64,000 nucleotides of DNA from Streptomyces aureus (lineage in GTDB: Bacteria; Actinomycetota; Actinomycetes; Streptomycetales; Streptomycetaceae): positions 1 to 64,000 of the forward strand of contig NZ_JNZD01000021.1 in the NCBI RefSeq assembly GCF_000725495.1. Reading direction: 5' to 3'. Below, in pieces: positions 26,189-34,915 of this stretch (positions within the stretch are counted from its first letter, which is position 1; each line of letters starts with the position of its first letter). Under the pieces are notes generated by a model. It made no database searches, was not told where the DNA came from, and worked only from the letters and a program-made list of their open reading frames with translations. The position numbers and the translations under genes are program-made.

Positions 26189-27655
26189 ATGGTCGTGGTG
26201 AGCGGATCCGCAGGCCGGACGACCCCCCTGTTCTCGCGCCGGGACCGCGCCGTCATCGCCGCCGCCTCGATCGCCGTGCTGCTGGTCGAGCTGGACTGGT
26301 TCGCGCTGAATCTGATGCTGCCCGTGATCGCCCGCGATTTCGGCACCCCCGCCACCGACCTGCAGTGGCTGGTGAGCGGCTACATGCTCACCCTGGGCGC
26401 CCTGATGATCGTCGGCGGGAGGGCCGCCGACCTCTACGGCCGAAGACGGGTCATCGTCGTCGGACTGACCGGCTTCGCCGTGATGTCGGTGGTGTGCAGC
26501 GCCGCGCAGAACGCGGCCTGGCTCACCGTGGGACGGGTGGTCCAGGGCATGACCGCCGCCCTGGTCCTGCCGATCGCGGTGGCCGTGGTGACCGCGCACT
26601 TCCGTGACGCCCGGCAGGGCAGGGCCGTCGGAACGGTCCTCGCCTTCAGCGCGGTCGGCACCGCGCTCGGCCCCTTCGTCGGCGGCTCGTTCGCCGAGCT
26701 CGTCAGCTGGCGCGCGGTCTTCCTGCTGAACGTGCCCTTCTGTCTGCTGGCCGTCGTCCTGACCCTGCGGTACGTGACGGAATCGCGGGACGAGACCGCA
26801 GCGCGCGGCATGGACCTGCCCGGTGCCGTCACCCTGGCCGTCGCCCTGACCGCCGTGATGCTCGGCGTCGACCAGGGATCGGACTGGGGCTGGGACTCGG
26901 CGGCCACCGTGGCGTGCTTCACCGTGGGCGTGGTGATGCTGGGCCTGTTCGTCCTGGTCGAGCGGCGGGCGGCGGAACCCCTGATCGATCTGTCCCTGCT
27001 GCACAACCGGCCGTTCGTGACCGTGACCGTGGCCGGGACGGTGTCGAACATCGTGTACTGCCTGGTCGCGGTGCTCGCGGCGCTGTATCTGGAGCAGGCG
27101 CGCGGACTGTCGCCGCTGGAGTCGGGCGTGGTGTTCCTGGCGCTGTCGGCGGGCGTCGGCGCGGCGAGCTACTGGTCGGGGCACCTGGCGCACCGGTGGC
27201 GGGCGGAGGTGCTGATGGCGGTGGGCCTGCTGCTGAGCGGGGTGGCGCTCGCCGCGCTGACCTGGGCGCGCCCGCTGCCGCTCTACGCCGCCGTGTTCGC
27301 CGTGGTGGGAGCGGGCGTCGGGCTGGGCTGGGCGCTCACCAACGCGGCGACCCAGTCGTACGTGTCCGCCGGGCGGCTGGCGGCGGCCTCGGGACTGGTG
27401 CTGACCTCGCTGGTGCTGTGGGGCGCGGTCGCCGTGACGGTGGCCGCCACCGTGCTGGAGGAGATCAGCGGCTCCACCGGCGCCGCCGCGTCCGACGGCT
27501 CGGCGATCGACGGGGTGCTGCGGGTGGCCGCCGCGCTCGCCGTGGCCGGTGCCGTCGCCCTCGTGCCGCTCGTCCGCTCGGGCCGGGGCACTCTTGTACG
27601 AGGACCCGCGAGGGCCCCGGAGGAGGTCGACGTGGCTCCCCGCGGCCGCTCGTAG
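26189..27655 (+). CDS. MFS drug/proton antiporter, DHA2 (14-helix) type
   Basis: A transporter of about 488 residues with 14 predicted membrane helices. Motif A is in the loop after helix 2 (GGRAADLYGRRRV) and antiporter motif C is present in helix 5 (AVGTALGPFVGGSFAE). It is EmrB/QacA-like, so likely exports drugs or secondary metabolites. The start is uncertain: ATG 26189 is the first in-frame ATG, but AGGGG at 26184-26188 would better serve GTG 26195 or GTG 26198. No TetR regulator is adjacent. Confidence 0.86.
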   Translation: MVVVSGSAGRTTPLFSRRDRAVIAAASIAVLLVELDWFALNLMLPVIARDFGTPATDLQWLVSGYMLTLGALMIVGGRAADLYGRRRVIVVGLTGFAVMSVVCSAAQNAAWLTVGRVVQGMTAALVLPIAVAVVTAHFRDARQGRAVGTVLAFSAVGTALGPFVGGSFAELVSWRAVFLLNVPFCLLAVVLTLRYVTESRDETAARGMDLPGAVTLAVALTAVMLGVDQGSDWGWDSAATVACFTVGVVMLGLFVLVERRAAEPLIDLSLLHNRPFVTVTVAGTVSNIVYCLVAVLAALYLEQARGLSPLESGVVFLALSAGVGAASYWSGHLAHRWRAEVLMAVGLLLSGVALAALTWARPLPLYAAVFAVVGAGVGLGWALTNAATQSYVSAGRLAAASGLVLTSLVLWGAVAVTVAATVLEEISGSTGAAASDGSAIDGVLRVAAALAVAGAVALVPLVRSGRGTLVRGPARAPEEVDVAPRGRS

Positions 27656-27751
27656 CACCGTCGTGGCGAGGCCGCGGAAAACCGGCGGCGGTCCGCGGCG
27701 GGCGCTGATAGCTTTCTCGCGTCCGTGACACCGCCCGAGGAGGTGAGACCC

Positions 27752-27811
27752 GTGAACGCTGTACCGACGTGGGTGCTCCCCCTTGTGATCACGGCCGGAC
27801 GACCGACATAG
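27752..27811 (+). CDS. 19-codon leader ORF with strong ribosome site
   Basis: GTG 27752 follows a perfect AGGAGG (27738-27743) and reads VNAVPTWVLPLVITAGRPT before TAG. The next gene starts 51 bp later and has only a poor SD. This may be a regulatory leader peptide, or the 5' stub of a gene that lost its body. No runs of one amino acid codon suggest classical attenuation. Confidence 0.4.
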   Translation: MNAVPTWVLPLVITAGRPT

Positions 27812-27862
27812 GTGTCGCCGGGAGCGCCTCGACCATCAGGCACTCCCGAAGGGCAACACCTC

Positions 27863-28630
27863 ATGCACTCTCTTCAGTTCACCCACCGCTCGTCCTCGGA
27901 CGGCGTCACCGAACGCGACTTCGTCGTGGACGGTGTCCCCGGCGTCCTCTGGTCGCCCTCCTCCGGCGCGGACCGTGCGCCGCTCGTGCTGATGGGGCAC
28001 GGCGGCGGCAACCACAAGAAGCATCCGGCGATGGCCGGCCGCGCGCGCCTGCTGGTGACCGGCTGCGGCTTCCACGTCGCCGTCCTCGACGCCCCCGGCC
28101 ACGGTGACCGGCCCCGCTCGGAGCACGACGAGCGCGAGATCGCCGAACTGTTCCGGGCCAGGGAGGCGGGCGAGCCCGAGGGCCCGGTCGTCGTCCGCTA
28201 CAACGACCATCTGGCGCGTATCGCCGTACCCGAGCTGCGGGCGGCCCTGGACGCGCTCCAGGAGCTCCCGGAGATCGGCCCGGACGGGCCGGTCGGGTAC
28301 TTCGGCCTCAACATGGGCACCGCGATCGGTGTCCCGTTCGTGGCCGCCGAACCCAGGATCACCGCGGCCGTCCTCGGACAGCACTGGCCCGACCGGCTGG
28401 CCGAGAAGGCGAAGGAGATCACCGTCCCGGTCGAGTACGCCATGCAGTGGGACGACGAGCACATCCCCCGCGAGGCCGCGCTCGCCCTGTTCGACGCCTT
28501 CGCCTCGAAGGAGAAGACGCTGCACGCCAACTCCGGCCGGCACAAGGAACTGCCCCGGTTCGAGGCCGACAGCGCGGTCCGCTTCCTCGCCCGGCATCTG
28601 GTCCGGCCCGGCGAGACCTCCGGCGCCTGA
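27863..28630 (+). CDS. Alpha/beta hydrolase with Asn in place of the nucleophile
   Basis: A 255-residue alpha/beta-hydrolase related to dienelactone hydrolases and prolyl-oligopeptidase-like esterases. The oxyanion region is MGHGGGNHKKHP (44-55). The nucleophile elbow reads GYFGLNMGT, with Asn150 where homologs have Ser (GLSMGT); AAC differs from AGC by one base. Acid Asp197/198 (QWDDEHIP) and His227 (SGRHKELP) remain. The protein is therefore probably not a normal esterase. The start at ATG 27863 has a weak ribosome site, so it may depend on the small leader ORF upstream. A terminator follows. Confidence 0.85.
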   Translation: MHSLQFTHRSSSDGVTERDFVVDGVPGVLWSPSSGADRAPLVLMGHGGGNHKKHPAMAGRARLLVTGCGFHVAVLDAPGHGDRPRSEHDEREIAELFRAREAGEPEGPVVVRYNDHLARIAVPELRAALDALQELPEIGPDGPVGYFGLNMGTAIGVPFVAAEPRITAAVLGQHWPDRLAEKAKEITVPVEYAMQWDDEHIPREAALALFDAFASKEKTLHANSGRHKELPRFEADSAVRFLARHLVRPGETSGA

Positions 28631-28655
28631 GGCGGCCTGATGTGACGGGGTGTCG

Positions 28656-28679
28656 GCGCCCGGCCCGGACGCCGGGCGC
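28656..28679 (+). terminator. Terminator after the hydrolase gene
   Basis: GCGCCCGGC (28656-28664) pairs perfectly with GCCGGGCGC (28671-28679) around CCGGAC. The following 150 bp before the next gene probably hold its promoter, for which no clear hexamers stand out. Confidence 0.75.
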
Positions 28680-28832
28680 GGGCACCCCGGCGTGTAATCC
28701 CGCTCCGAACGGGCAGACGACGTCTCCCGAGTCGGGTTTTGAACTGCGCTTTACACATCCGCTGCAACCGTGCGGCGGCGCCCGCAGTCCAAAAGAGAAG
28801 TGAGGCAGGCACGATTGTGAGCCGGGGTAAAA

Positions 28833-29813
28833 GTGAAGCGACGTAGCGGGATATCGATGGCACTCGTCATGACGGCGGTGCTGGCGGGGGCCAGTGCCTG
28901 TGGCGGGGGTACGACGCCTAAGGCGAGTTCGGACGACGGGAAGGGCGGGTCGAAGAAGCCGGCGGCCAGCGCCAAGCCGACTCCGACGAAGCCCGCCGGG
29001 CCGCCGATGCTGTTGGAGACGATCACGCCGCAGACCGGCGCCACGGTCGGCGTCGCGATGCCGATCTCGGTGATCTTCACCAACCCGGTGGGGCAGAAGG
29101 CCCGTGCCGACGTCGAGAAGCACATGAAGGTCACCAGCTCCCAGCCGATGACGGGGGCCTGGCACTGGTTCGGTGACCGGCGCGCCGACTGGCGGCCCAA
29201 GTCGTACTGGGCGACCGGCACCAAGGTGAAGATCACCGCCGACCTGAAGGGTGTCTCCAACGGCAACGGCCGTTACGGCACCCGGTCCTACGTGCACGAC
29301 TTCACCGTCGGTGACGACGTCCGCGCGGACGTGTCCGTCACCGGTCACACGATGAAGGTCACGAAGAACGGCGCGCCCGTGAAGACGCTGTCGATCAACG
29401 CGGGCAGCGCCGAATACCCGACGTGGAACGGCGTGATGGCGGTGATCGACAAGCAGGAGAAGGTCCACATGACCTCGTGCAGCGTCGGCATCAGCTGCAA
29501 CAAGGGCGACGCGAACTACTACGACCTGACCCTTCCCTGGGACGTGCACCTGACCCAGTCCGGGACCTACGTCCACTACTCGACCGGTGACCCGAACCCG
29601 GGCAGCGGCAGCGCCCGTGGCTCGCACGGCTGTGTCCACCTGTCGATGTCCGACGCCAAGTGGTTCTACGGCCAGGTCAAGCAGGGCGACCCGGTGTCCG
29701 TCACCGGCTCCCCGCGCGCGAAGGCCTCGGCCGACAACGGCTACGCCTCGTTCAACCTGAGCTGGGACCAGTGGCTGGCGGGCAGCGCGAGCGGCGAGAC
29801 CACCGCGGGCTGA
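28833..29813 (+). CDS. Lipoprotein L,D-transpeptidase
   Basis: A 326-residue exported peptidoglycan cross-linking enzyme. The signal ends in a lipobox (LAGASAC, lipid Cys23), followed by a Lys/Pro/Ala linker, an Ig-like domain (about 58-165) and a YkuD catalytic domain with HYSTGDPNPG and the active site GSHGCVHLS (nucleophile Cys267). It forms 3-3 cross-links outside the membrane and is the target class of carbapenems. GTG start with GGGGTAAAA upstream. Single-gene unit closed by a shared terminator. Family length and domains are complete. Confidence 0.93.
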   Translation: MKRRSGISMALVMTAVLAGASACGGGTTPKASSDDGKGGSKKPAASAKPTPTKPAGPPMLLETITPQTGATVGVAMPISVIFTNPVGQKARADVEKHMKVTSSQPMTGAWHWFGDRRADWRPKSYWATGTKVKITADLKGVSNGNGRYGTRSYVHDFTVGDDVRADVSVTGHTMKVTKNGAPVKTLSINAGSAEYPTWNGVMAVIDKQEKVHMTSCSVGISCNKGDANYYDLTLPWDVHLTQSGTYVHYSTGDPNPGSGSARGSHGCVHLSMSDAKWFYGQVKQGDPVSVTGSPRAKASADNGYASFNLSWDQWLAGSASGETTAG

Positions 29814-29845
29814 CCGGCGGCGGTACGCCGGGGACGGGCTGTCCA

Positions 29846-29906
29846 GGGCCTGTCCGGCACTCCGCGTCGTCGCCCGATGGGCGGACGGGAGTGGTCGGAC
29901 AGGCCC
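29846..29906. terminator. Long bidirectional hairpin
   Basis: GGGCCTGTCCG (29846-29856) pairs with CGGACAGGCCC (29896-29906), extended imperfectly inward by CACTCC/GGAGTG. It lies between the convergent transpeptidase and lipid kinase genes. Confidence 0.75.
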
Positions 29907-29912
29907 TTCGGC

Positions 29913-30794
29913 TCAGCAGAGCATGGACAGATCGCCCGGCCGTACCCGGGCCGTGACGGGGAGGGTGGCCTCGACCTCCCCGTCGGCCCCGTAGGGCACG
30001 GGCCGGTCCGCCTCGATGCGGATCTCCCGGCCCCGCAGGATGACCACTTCCGGCCGGGCGGTGTGCGCTCCGGTCTTGAGCTCGTTCATGAGGGTGAAGA
30101 ACAGCCGGCGCGGGGCCTCGCGGATCATGACGACGTCCAGCAGGCCGTCGTCCGTCAGGGCCGCGGGCGCGATGATGCGCCCCGAGCCGTAGAACGCGGA
30201 GTTCGCGGCCACGACGGTGTAGCCCCGGTGCAGGTGCTCCTGCCCGTCGACCGTGACGCGGTAGGACACCGGACGCCAGCCGGTGACCGCGCGCAGACCT
30301 CCCGCGTAGTACGAGGCCGCACCGCGCAGCACGCGCGCCTGGTTGGCGTGCCGATTGGCGAGCGCGTCGACGCCCGCGTACACGCTGCCGAGCACCACGG
30401 TGCGCGGGTGGACCGCCGACTCGACCTCGATCGTGTCGACGCGGCGGGGCTCGTGGCGCAGCAGGACGCGGGTCAGGTCCTCGGGGGCGGTGGGCAGCCG
30501 CAGCGCGCGGGCGAAGTCGTTGCCGCGGCCGGCCGGGACCAGTCCCAGCACGGTGTCCGTGCCGCTGAGGGCGCCGCCGATCCCGCCCGCGATGCCGTCG
30601 CCGCCCACGGCCAGGACGATCCGGCCCCGCTCGCCGGCGCGGCGCGCCAGTTCCTGCGCGTGGGCCAGGCTGCGGCTGTACTCGGTCTCCAGCCCGGCTC
30701 CGGCCTCCCGCAGCAGCCGGGCGACGGGGAGCAGCGCGGCCGCCCCGGTGGAGCCGCCCGCGGTGGGATTGACGACGGCGGTGAACTGTCGCAT
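29913..30794 (-). CDS. Diacylglycerol-kinase-family lipid kinase
   Basis: A 293-residue DAGK-catalytic-domain protein. Visible are the N-terminal VVNPTAGG (7-14), the ATP site VGGDGIAGGIGGAL (63-76), PAGRGNDFARAL, and the C-terminal sheet typical of the YegS/DgkB fold, ending PYGADGEVE. It phosphorylates a lipid, probably diacylglycerol, to phosphatidate at the inner membrane face. The ATG at 30794 has GGAGGCACTCCG ahead. Its nearest same-strand neighbour is an alkyl-DHAP-synthase-like gene, which suggests a lipid-making group. Confidence 0.9.
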   Translation of the reverse strand: MRQFTAVVNPTAGGSTGAAALLPVARLLREAGAGLETEYSRSLAHAQELARRAGERGRIVLAVGGDGIAGGIGGALSGTDTVLGLVPAGRGNDFARALRLPTAPEDLTRVLLRHEPRRVDTIEVESAVHPRTVVLGSVYAGVDALANRHANQARVLRGAASYYAGGLRAVTGWRPVSYRVTVDGQEHLHRGYTVVAANSAFYGSGRIIAPAALTDDGLLDVVMIREAPRRLFFTLMNELKTGAHTARPEVVILRGREIRIEADRPVPYGADGEVEATLPVTARVRPGDLSMLC

Positions 30795-30914
30795 CGGAGT
30801 GCCTCCGGGCAGTGACGGTGGGACGGAGCGGGACAGGACGGGGGCGGGGCGCCCGATCGGGGCGCCGCCCCGGGACGTGCGCGGCGGCGGACCGGCCCGC
30901 CGCCGCGGTGGAAG

Positions 30915-31050
30915 GTGCGGACCGAGCCGGGCCTCGGGAGGGGGTGCGGTTCGGACCTGCCTCGCGAGAGCGTGCGGTTCGGACCGGCCCCGCGGGTAGC
31001 GTGCGCGGCCACGGATCGGACCGGCCCCGCGGAGCGGCGTGCGCGGTCGG
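30915..31050. repeat. Degenerate GTGCGG-led repeats
   Basis: The gap between the lipid kinase gene and the flavoenzyme gene is filled with four or five imperfect units of 28-38 bp. Each starts GTGCGG or GTGCGC and contains a GGACCGGCCCCGCGG-like core. No gene. Confidence 0.65.
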
Positions 31051-31052
31051 AT

Positions 31053-32642
31053 TCAGTCGACCGGGAGCAGGATTCCGGGGTTGAGGACGCCGTCGGGGTC
31101 CAGGCGGCGCTTGACGGCCCGCAGGGCCTCGACGCCGAGCGGTCCCGCCTCGCGGAGATACCAGTCGCGGTGGTCCGTGCCCACGCCGTGGTGGTGGCTG
31201 ATGGTCCCGCCCGCGTTCAGCACGGCCTCGTTGGCGGCTTCCTTGGCCGGTGTCCAGTGGGCCACGGCGTCCTCGCCCTGGGCGGAGACCACCGTGAAGT
31301 AGAGCGAGGCGCCGTTCTCGTAGACGTGCGAGATGTGGCACATGACCAGCGGCGGGGTTCCCGCGGCGGTCAGCGTGTCGGTCAGCGCGGTACGCACGGC
31401 GGCGTACAGCTCGGGGACGCGGGACCAGAAGGTCGCGGTCTCCAGGGTCTCCGCGAAAGCCCCGGCGTCGAGGAGCGCGTCGCGCAGATAGGGCGCCGAG
31501 TAGCGGCCGTGCGCCCAGCGTTCGCCGGGCTCGGCGCCCAGATACGTACCCCCGGCGGCGCGCAGCACCGCCGCCGCCTCCTCGCGGCGGCGCGCGGTCT
31601 CCTCCTCGGTCCCCTCGTACCCGGCGATCGCCGTGCAGCCGGCCGCCGCCGCGGCGTCGGCCGCGCCGATGGCGTCGGGCTGGGCGAGTCCGACGAACGT
31701 CTCGGTCTCGTCGGACAGCCGCAGCACCGTGGGGCGCGGGCCGTCCTGGGCGAGCCGGCGCAGTGCGGTCGCGCCCTCCTCGAACGAGGCGAACCGCCAG
31801 CCCTCGTAGACCCGTGTCCGGGGCAGCGGCCTGATCCGCACGGTGACGGAGGTGATGACGCCGAAGGCGCCCTCGGAGCCGAGGATCAGCTGCCGCAGGT
31901 CGGGGCCGGCCGCCGAGCGGGGGGCCCGGCCCGTGTCCAGGGTGCCCTCCGGGGTCGCGACCGTCAGACCGAGGACCATCTCGTCGAACCGGCCGTATCC
32001 GGCGGAGGCCTGGCCACTGGAACGGGCGGCGGCGAACCCGCCGATGGTGGCCCATTCGTAGGACTGCGGGAAGTGGCCGAGGGTGAAGCCGTACTCGGCC
32101 AGCAGGGCCTCCGCGTCGGGTGCGCGCAGGCCCGGCTGGAGCGTCGCGGTCCGCGAGACGGGGTCGATGGCGAGCATCGCGTTCATCCGGCGCAGATCGA
32201 GGGCGACGAAGGCGCTGCGCTCCGGGGCGAGGCCGCCGACGACGGAGGTGCCGCCCCCGAACGGGACGACGGCGAGGCCGTGTTCGGCGCACACGCGCAG
32301 GACGGCGAGCACCTCGTCGTGGGTCGCGGGCAGCACCACGGCCGCGGGGGCGTCCCCCGCGTCGCCGCCGCGGATCCGCAGCAGATCGGGTGTGGACTTC
32401 CCGCGGGTGTGCCGGATCCGGCTCTCCGCGTCGGTGCGCACGTGCGCCGCGTCGCCGACCGCGTCCGCGAGCGCGCGCAGGGCGTCGGCCGGCGCGGGCT
32501 CGGCGAGGGGGATCTCGTCGAGGGCGTGCGGGGCGGTGTCCAGCGGCTTCACCCCGAGCAGGTCCCGCAGCAGGCCGGTCACCGCGTCGGGCAGCGGTGC
32601 CGCCTTCGCCGGGTCGCCCCAGCCACTCCACAGCATGTCCAT
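31053..32642 (-). CDS. FAD-binding oxidase of the alkyl-DHAP synthase (AGPS) family
   Basis: A 529-residue flavoenzyme of the VAO/PCMH superfamily. The FAD domain shows VVPFGGGTSVVGGLAP (about 172-187) and, further on, GYEWATIGGF-like and SSGQASAGYGRFDEM segments. The C-terminal SHHHGVGTDHRDWYLREAG carries the HHHGVG histidine tract that marks alkyldihydroxyacetonephosphate synthases, which swap an acyl for an alkyl chain to make ether lipids from acyl-DHAP. I start at ATG 32642 because TGAGGACT precedes it; ATG 32657 has no SD. It is divergent from TetR-glpD, itself a G3P/DHAP enzyme. Lactate or glycolate oxidase-like roles are possible alternatives. Confidence 0.85.
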   Translation of the reverse strand: MDMLWSGWGDPAKAAPLPDAVTGLLRDLLGVKPLDTAPHALDEIPLAEPAPADALRALADAVGDAAHVRTDAESRIRHTRGKSTPDLLRIRGGDAGDAPAAVVLPATHDEVLAVLRVCAEHGLAVVPFGGGTSVVGGLAPERSAFVALDLRRMNAMLAIDPVSRTATLQPGLRAPDAEALLAEYGFTLGHFPQSYEWATIGGFAAARSSGQASAGYGRFDEMVLGLTVATPEGTLDTGRAPRSAAGPDLRQLILGSEGAFGVITSVTVRIRPLPRTRVYEGWRFASFEEGATALRRLAQDGPRPTVLRLSDETETFVGLAQPDAIGAADAAAAAGCTAIAGYEGTEEETARRREEAAAVLRAAGGTYLGAEPGERWAHGRYSAPYLRDALLDAGAFAETLETATFWSRVPELYAAVRTALTDTLTAAGTPPLVMCHISHVYENGASLYFTVVSAQGEDAVAHWTPAKEAANEAVLNAGGTISHHHGVGTDHRDWYLREAGPLGVEALRAVKRRLDPDGVLNPGILLPVD

Positions 32643-32701
32643 GAACGTAGTCCTCATCGGTCGGTTCGCGACGCGCCGGCTCCCGCACGGCCGCTCAGGG
32701 C

Positions 32702-32716
32702 GTTACACTGTGACAC
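32702..32716. promoter_or_regulatory. Promoter/operator in front of the TetR gene
   Basis: GTTACACTGTGACAC directly abuts the TetR ATG. It includes a TACACT -10-like hexamer and an imperfect TGTGACA/TTACACT palindrome. RNA starting here would be leaderless. The 74-bp spacer to the divergent flavoenzyme makes autoregulation of both likely. Confidence 0.4.
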
Positions 32717-33316
32717 ATGGTGCCCATTCGTCACAACCATCCGGACGGGGACCCCGTCCTCGACGCCGTACGCGACTGTGTCCTGGCGGTCGGAGTCCGG
32801 CGAACCACCCTGACCGACGTGGCCCGCCGCGCCGGTGTCTCCCGCATGACGCTCTACCGGCGCTGGCCCGACGTGCGCTCGCTGGTCGGCGACCTGATGA
32901 CCCGTGAATGGATCGACGTGGCGACCCGCGCCATGCCGGAGCCGCAGCCGGACGGGCACGCGCGGACCCTGATCGTGGACGGACTCGTGGCCGGGGTGGA
33001 GGGCTTCAGGGCCCACCCCCTCTTCCGCAAGATCATCGACGTCGACCCCGAACTCCTGCTCCCCTACGTCCTCGACCGCCGCGGAGCCAGCCAGGAAGCC
33101 CTCCTGGAACTCCTCGCCGACGCCCTCGAGCAGGGGCACACCGACGGCTCGGTGCGGCTCGCCCCCACGCGCCGCCAGGCCCGCTCCGTGCTGCTCGTGG
33201 TGCAGTCGTTCACCCTGTCGCTGCGCACCATGACCGACGAGGACGACCCCGAACTGACCAGCACCGCCTTTCTCGACGAGCTGCGCACCCTTCTGGAGAG
33301 GACCCTCACGCCATGA
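32717..33316 (+). CDS. TetR-family transcriptional regulator
   Basis: A 199-residue repressor-type protein. The N-terminal helix-turn-helix reads RTTLTDVARRAGVSRMTLYRRWPD (about 29-52). The ligand domain that follows is typical in length. It is the first gene of an operon with glpD (ATGA overlap) and divergent from the AGPS-like gene, so it most likely controls both, perhaps sensing a fatty acyl or phosphate ester. The ATG at 32717 has no SD and probably starts a leaderless message. Confidence 0.92.
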   Translation: MVPIRHNHPDGDPVLDAVRDCVLAVGVRRTTLTDVARRAGVSRMTLYRRWPDVRSLVGDLMTREWIDVATRAMPEPQPDGHARTLIVDGLVAGVEGFRAHPLFRKIIDVDPELLLPYVLDRRGASQEALLELLADALEQGHTDGSVRLAPTRRQARSVLLVVQSFTLSLRTMTDEDDPELTSTAFLDELRTLLERTLTP

Positions 33317-34911
33317 GTCCCACGAGCAGTCCGTCCGGCCCGGCCGCCCCGGCGCCCGGATCCTCGCTCTCCGCCGCCCGCCGCCGCCGTGAACTCGCCG
33401 AGGCGATCGGCGGCGACACCGTGGACGTGCTGGTCGTCGGACTCGGCGCCACCGGTGCCGGCGTCGCCCTGGACGCCGCCGCGCGCGGACTGAGCGTCGT
33501 CGCCGTCGACGCCCACGACCTCGCCTTCGGCACCTCGCGCTGGAGTTCCAAGCTGATCCACGGCGGACTGCGCTACCTCGCCTCCGGGCAGCTCGACGTC
33601 GCCCACGAGAGCGCGGTCGAACGCGGTGTCCTCATGGAGCGCACCGCCCCCCACCTCGTACGGGCCCAGCCCTTCGTGCTGCCGCTGACCCCGCTCGTCT
33701 CCCGCGGTCAGGCATCCCTGGCCTGGGCCGGATTCCGGGCCGGGGACACCCTGCGGCTCGCCGCCCGCACTTCCCGCGCCACCCTGCCCGCGCCGCGCCG
33801 CCTCTCCGCGGTGGAGGCCCGGCACCTGGCGCCCTCGGTGCGTCCCGCGGGGCTGCGCGGCGGACTGCTGTCCTGGGACGGCAAGGTGACCGACGACGCC
33901 CGGCTCGTCACCGCGCTCGCCCGCACCGCCGCCGCCCACGGCGCGAAGATCCTCACCCGGGTCAGGGTGCTCGGGACCGGCGGGGCCGTCGCCCGCGTAC
34001 GCGACGAGCTCACCGGGGAACAGGGCGAGATCAGGGCCCGCGCGGTCGTCAACGCCACCGGGGTGTGGGCGGGCGACCTGGTCGACGGCATCCGCATCCG
34101 CCCCTCGCGCGGAACCCATCTGGTGCTGCGCTCCGACCTGTTCGGGCCGCTGCCCGCCGGACTGCACATCCCGATCCCGGGCGAGACCAACCGGTTCGTC
34201 CTCGTCCTCCCGCAGGACGACGGCCGCGTGTACGTCGGACTGACCGACGAACCCGTCGACGGGGACCTGCCGGACGTGCCCGAGGCGCCCGAGTCGGACA
34301 TCGGCTTCCTGCTGGACGTCGTCGGCTCGGCCCTGGACACCCCGGTCCGGCGCCACGACGTGGTGGGTGCCTTCGCCGGGCTGCGCCCCCTGCTCGACGC
34401 GGCGCCCGCCCGCTCCGGAGAGGCCGCCCGCACCTCCGACATCTCGCGCCGGCACGCCGTCCTCACCTCCGACGACGGGGTGACCACCGTGGTCGGCGGC
34501 AAGCTCACCACCTACCGGCGGATGGCCCAGGACGCCGTCGACGCGGCGGTCGACGCCAGGGGGCTGCGGGCCGGCCCCTCCACCACCGCCTCGCTGCCGC
34601 TCGTCGGCGCGGCGGCCCCGCACCGGCTCGGAGCACTCGCCGCCCCCGCCCGTCTGATCCGCCGGTACGGCGCCGAGGCCCCGGCCGTCCACGCCCTCGC
34701 CGCCCGCGATCCGCGGCTCGCCGAGCCCGTGGTGCCCGGACACCCCGTCACCCGGGCCGCGCTGCTGTGGGCCGTGCTGCACGAGGGCGCCCTCGACGAG
34801 GCCGACCTCCTGGACCGCCGCACGCGCATCGGCCTGATACCCGAGGACCGGGCCGAGGCGCTGTCCGCGGCCCGCGAGGCCCTGGACACGGCCGCGACCC
34901 GGCTGACGTGA
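33313..34911 (+). CDS. glpD: FAD-dependent glycerol-3-phosphate dehydrogenase
   Basis: A 532-residue enzyme that oxidises sn-glycerol-3-phosphate to DHAP, passing electrons to menaquinone at the membrane. The N-terminal FAD motif is VLVVGLGATGAGVALDAAAR (about 39-58). The substrate region reads SSKLIHGGLRYLASGQLDVAHE, the GGKLTTYR motif lies near residue 396, and the C-terminal GlpD helical domain is present. It overlaps the TetR gene by ATGA and is coupled to it. As a second-copy GlpD next to AGPS- and DAGK-like genes it may serve lipid synthesis more than glycerol growth (inference). Confidence 0.93.
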   Translation: MSPTSSPSGPAAPAPGSSLSAARRRRELAEAIGGDTVDVLVVGLGATGAGVALDAAARGLSVVAVDAHDLAFGTSRWSSKLIHGGLRYLASGQLDVAHESAVERGVLMERTAPHLVRAQPFVLPLTPLVSRGQASLAWAGFRAGDTLRLAARTSRATLPAPRRLSAVEARHLAPSVRPAGLRGGLLSWDGKVTDDARLVTALARTAAAHGAKILTRVRVLGTGGAVARVRDELTGEQGEIRARAVVNATGVWAGDLVDGIRIRPSRGTHLVLRSDLFGPLPAGLHIPIPGETNRFVLVLPQDDGRVYVGLTDEPVDGDLPDVPEAPESDIGFLLDVVGSALDTPVRRHDVVGAFAGLRPLLDAAPARSGEAARTSDISRRHAVLTSDDGVTTVVGGKLTTYRRMAQDAVDAAVDARGLRAGPSTTASLPLVGAAAPHRLGALAAPARLIRRYGAEAPAVHALAARDPRLAEPVVPGHPVTRAALLWAVLHEGALDEADLLDRRTRIGLIPEDRAEALSAAREALDTAATRLT

Positions 34912-34915
34912 CCTG

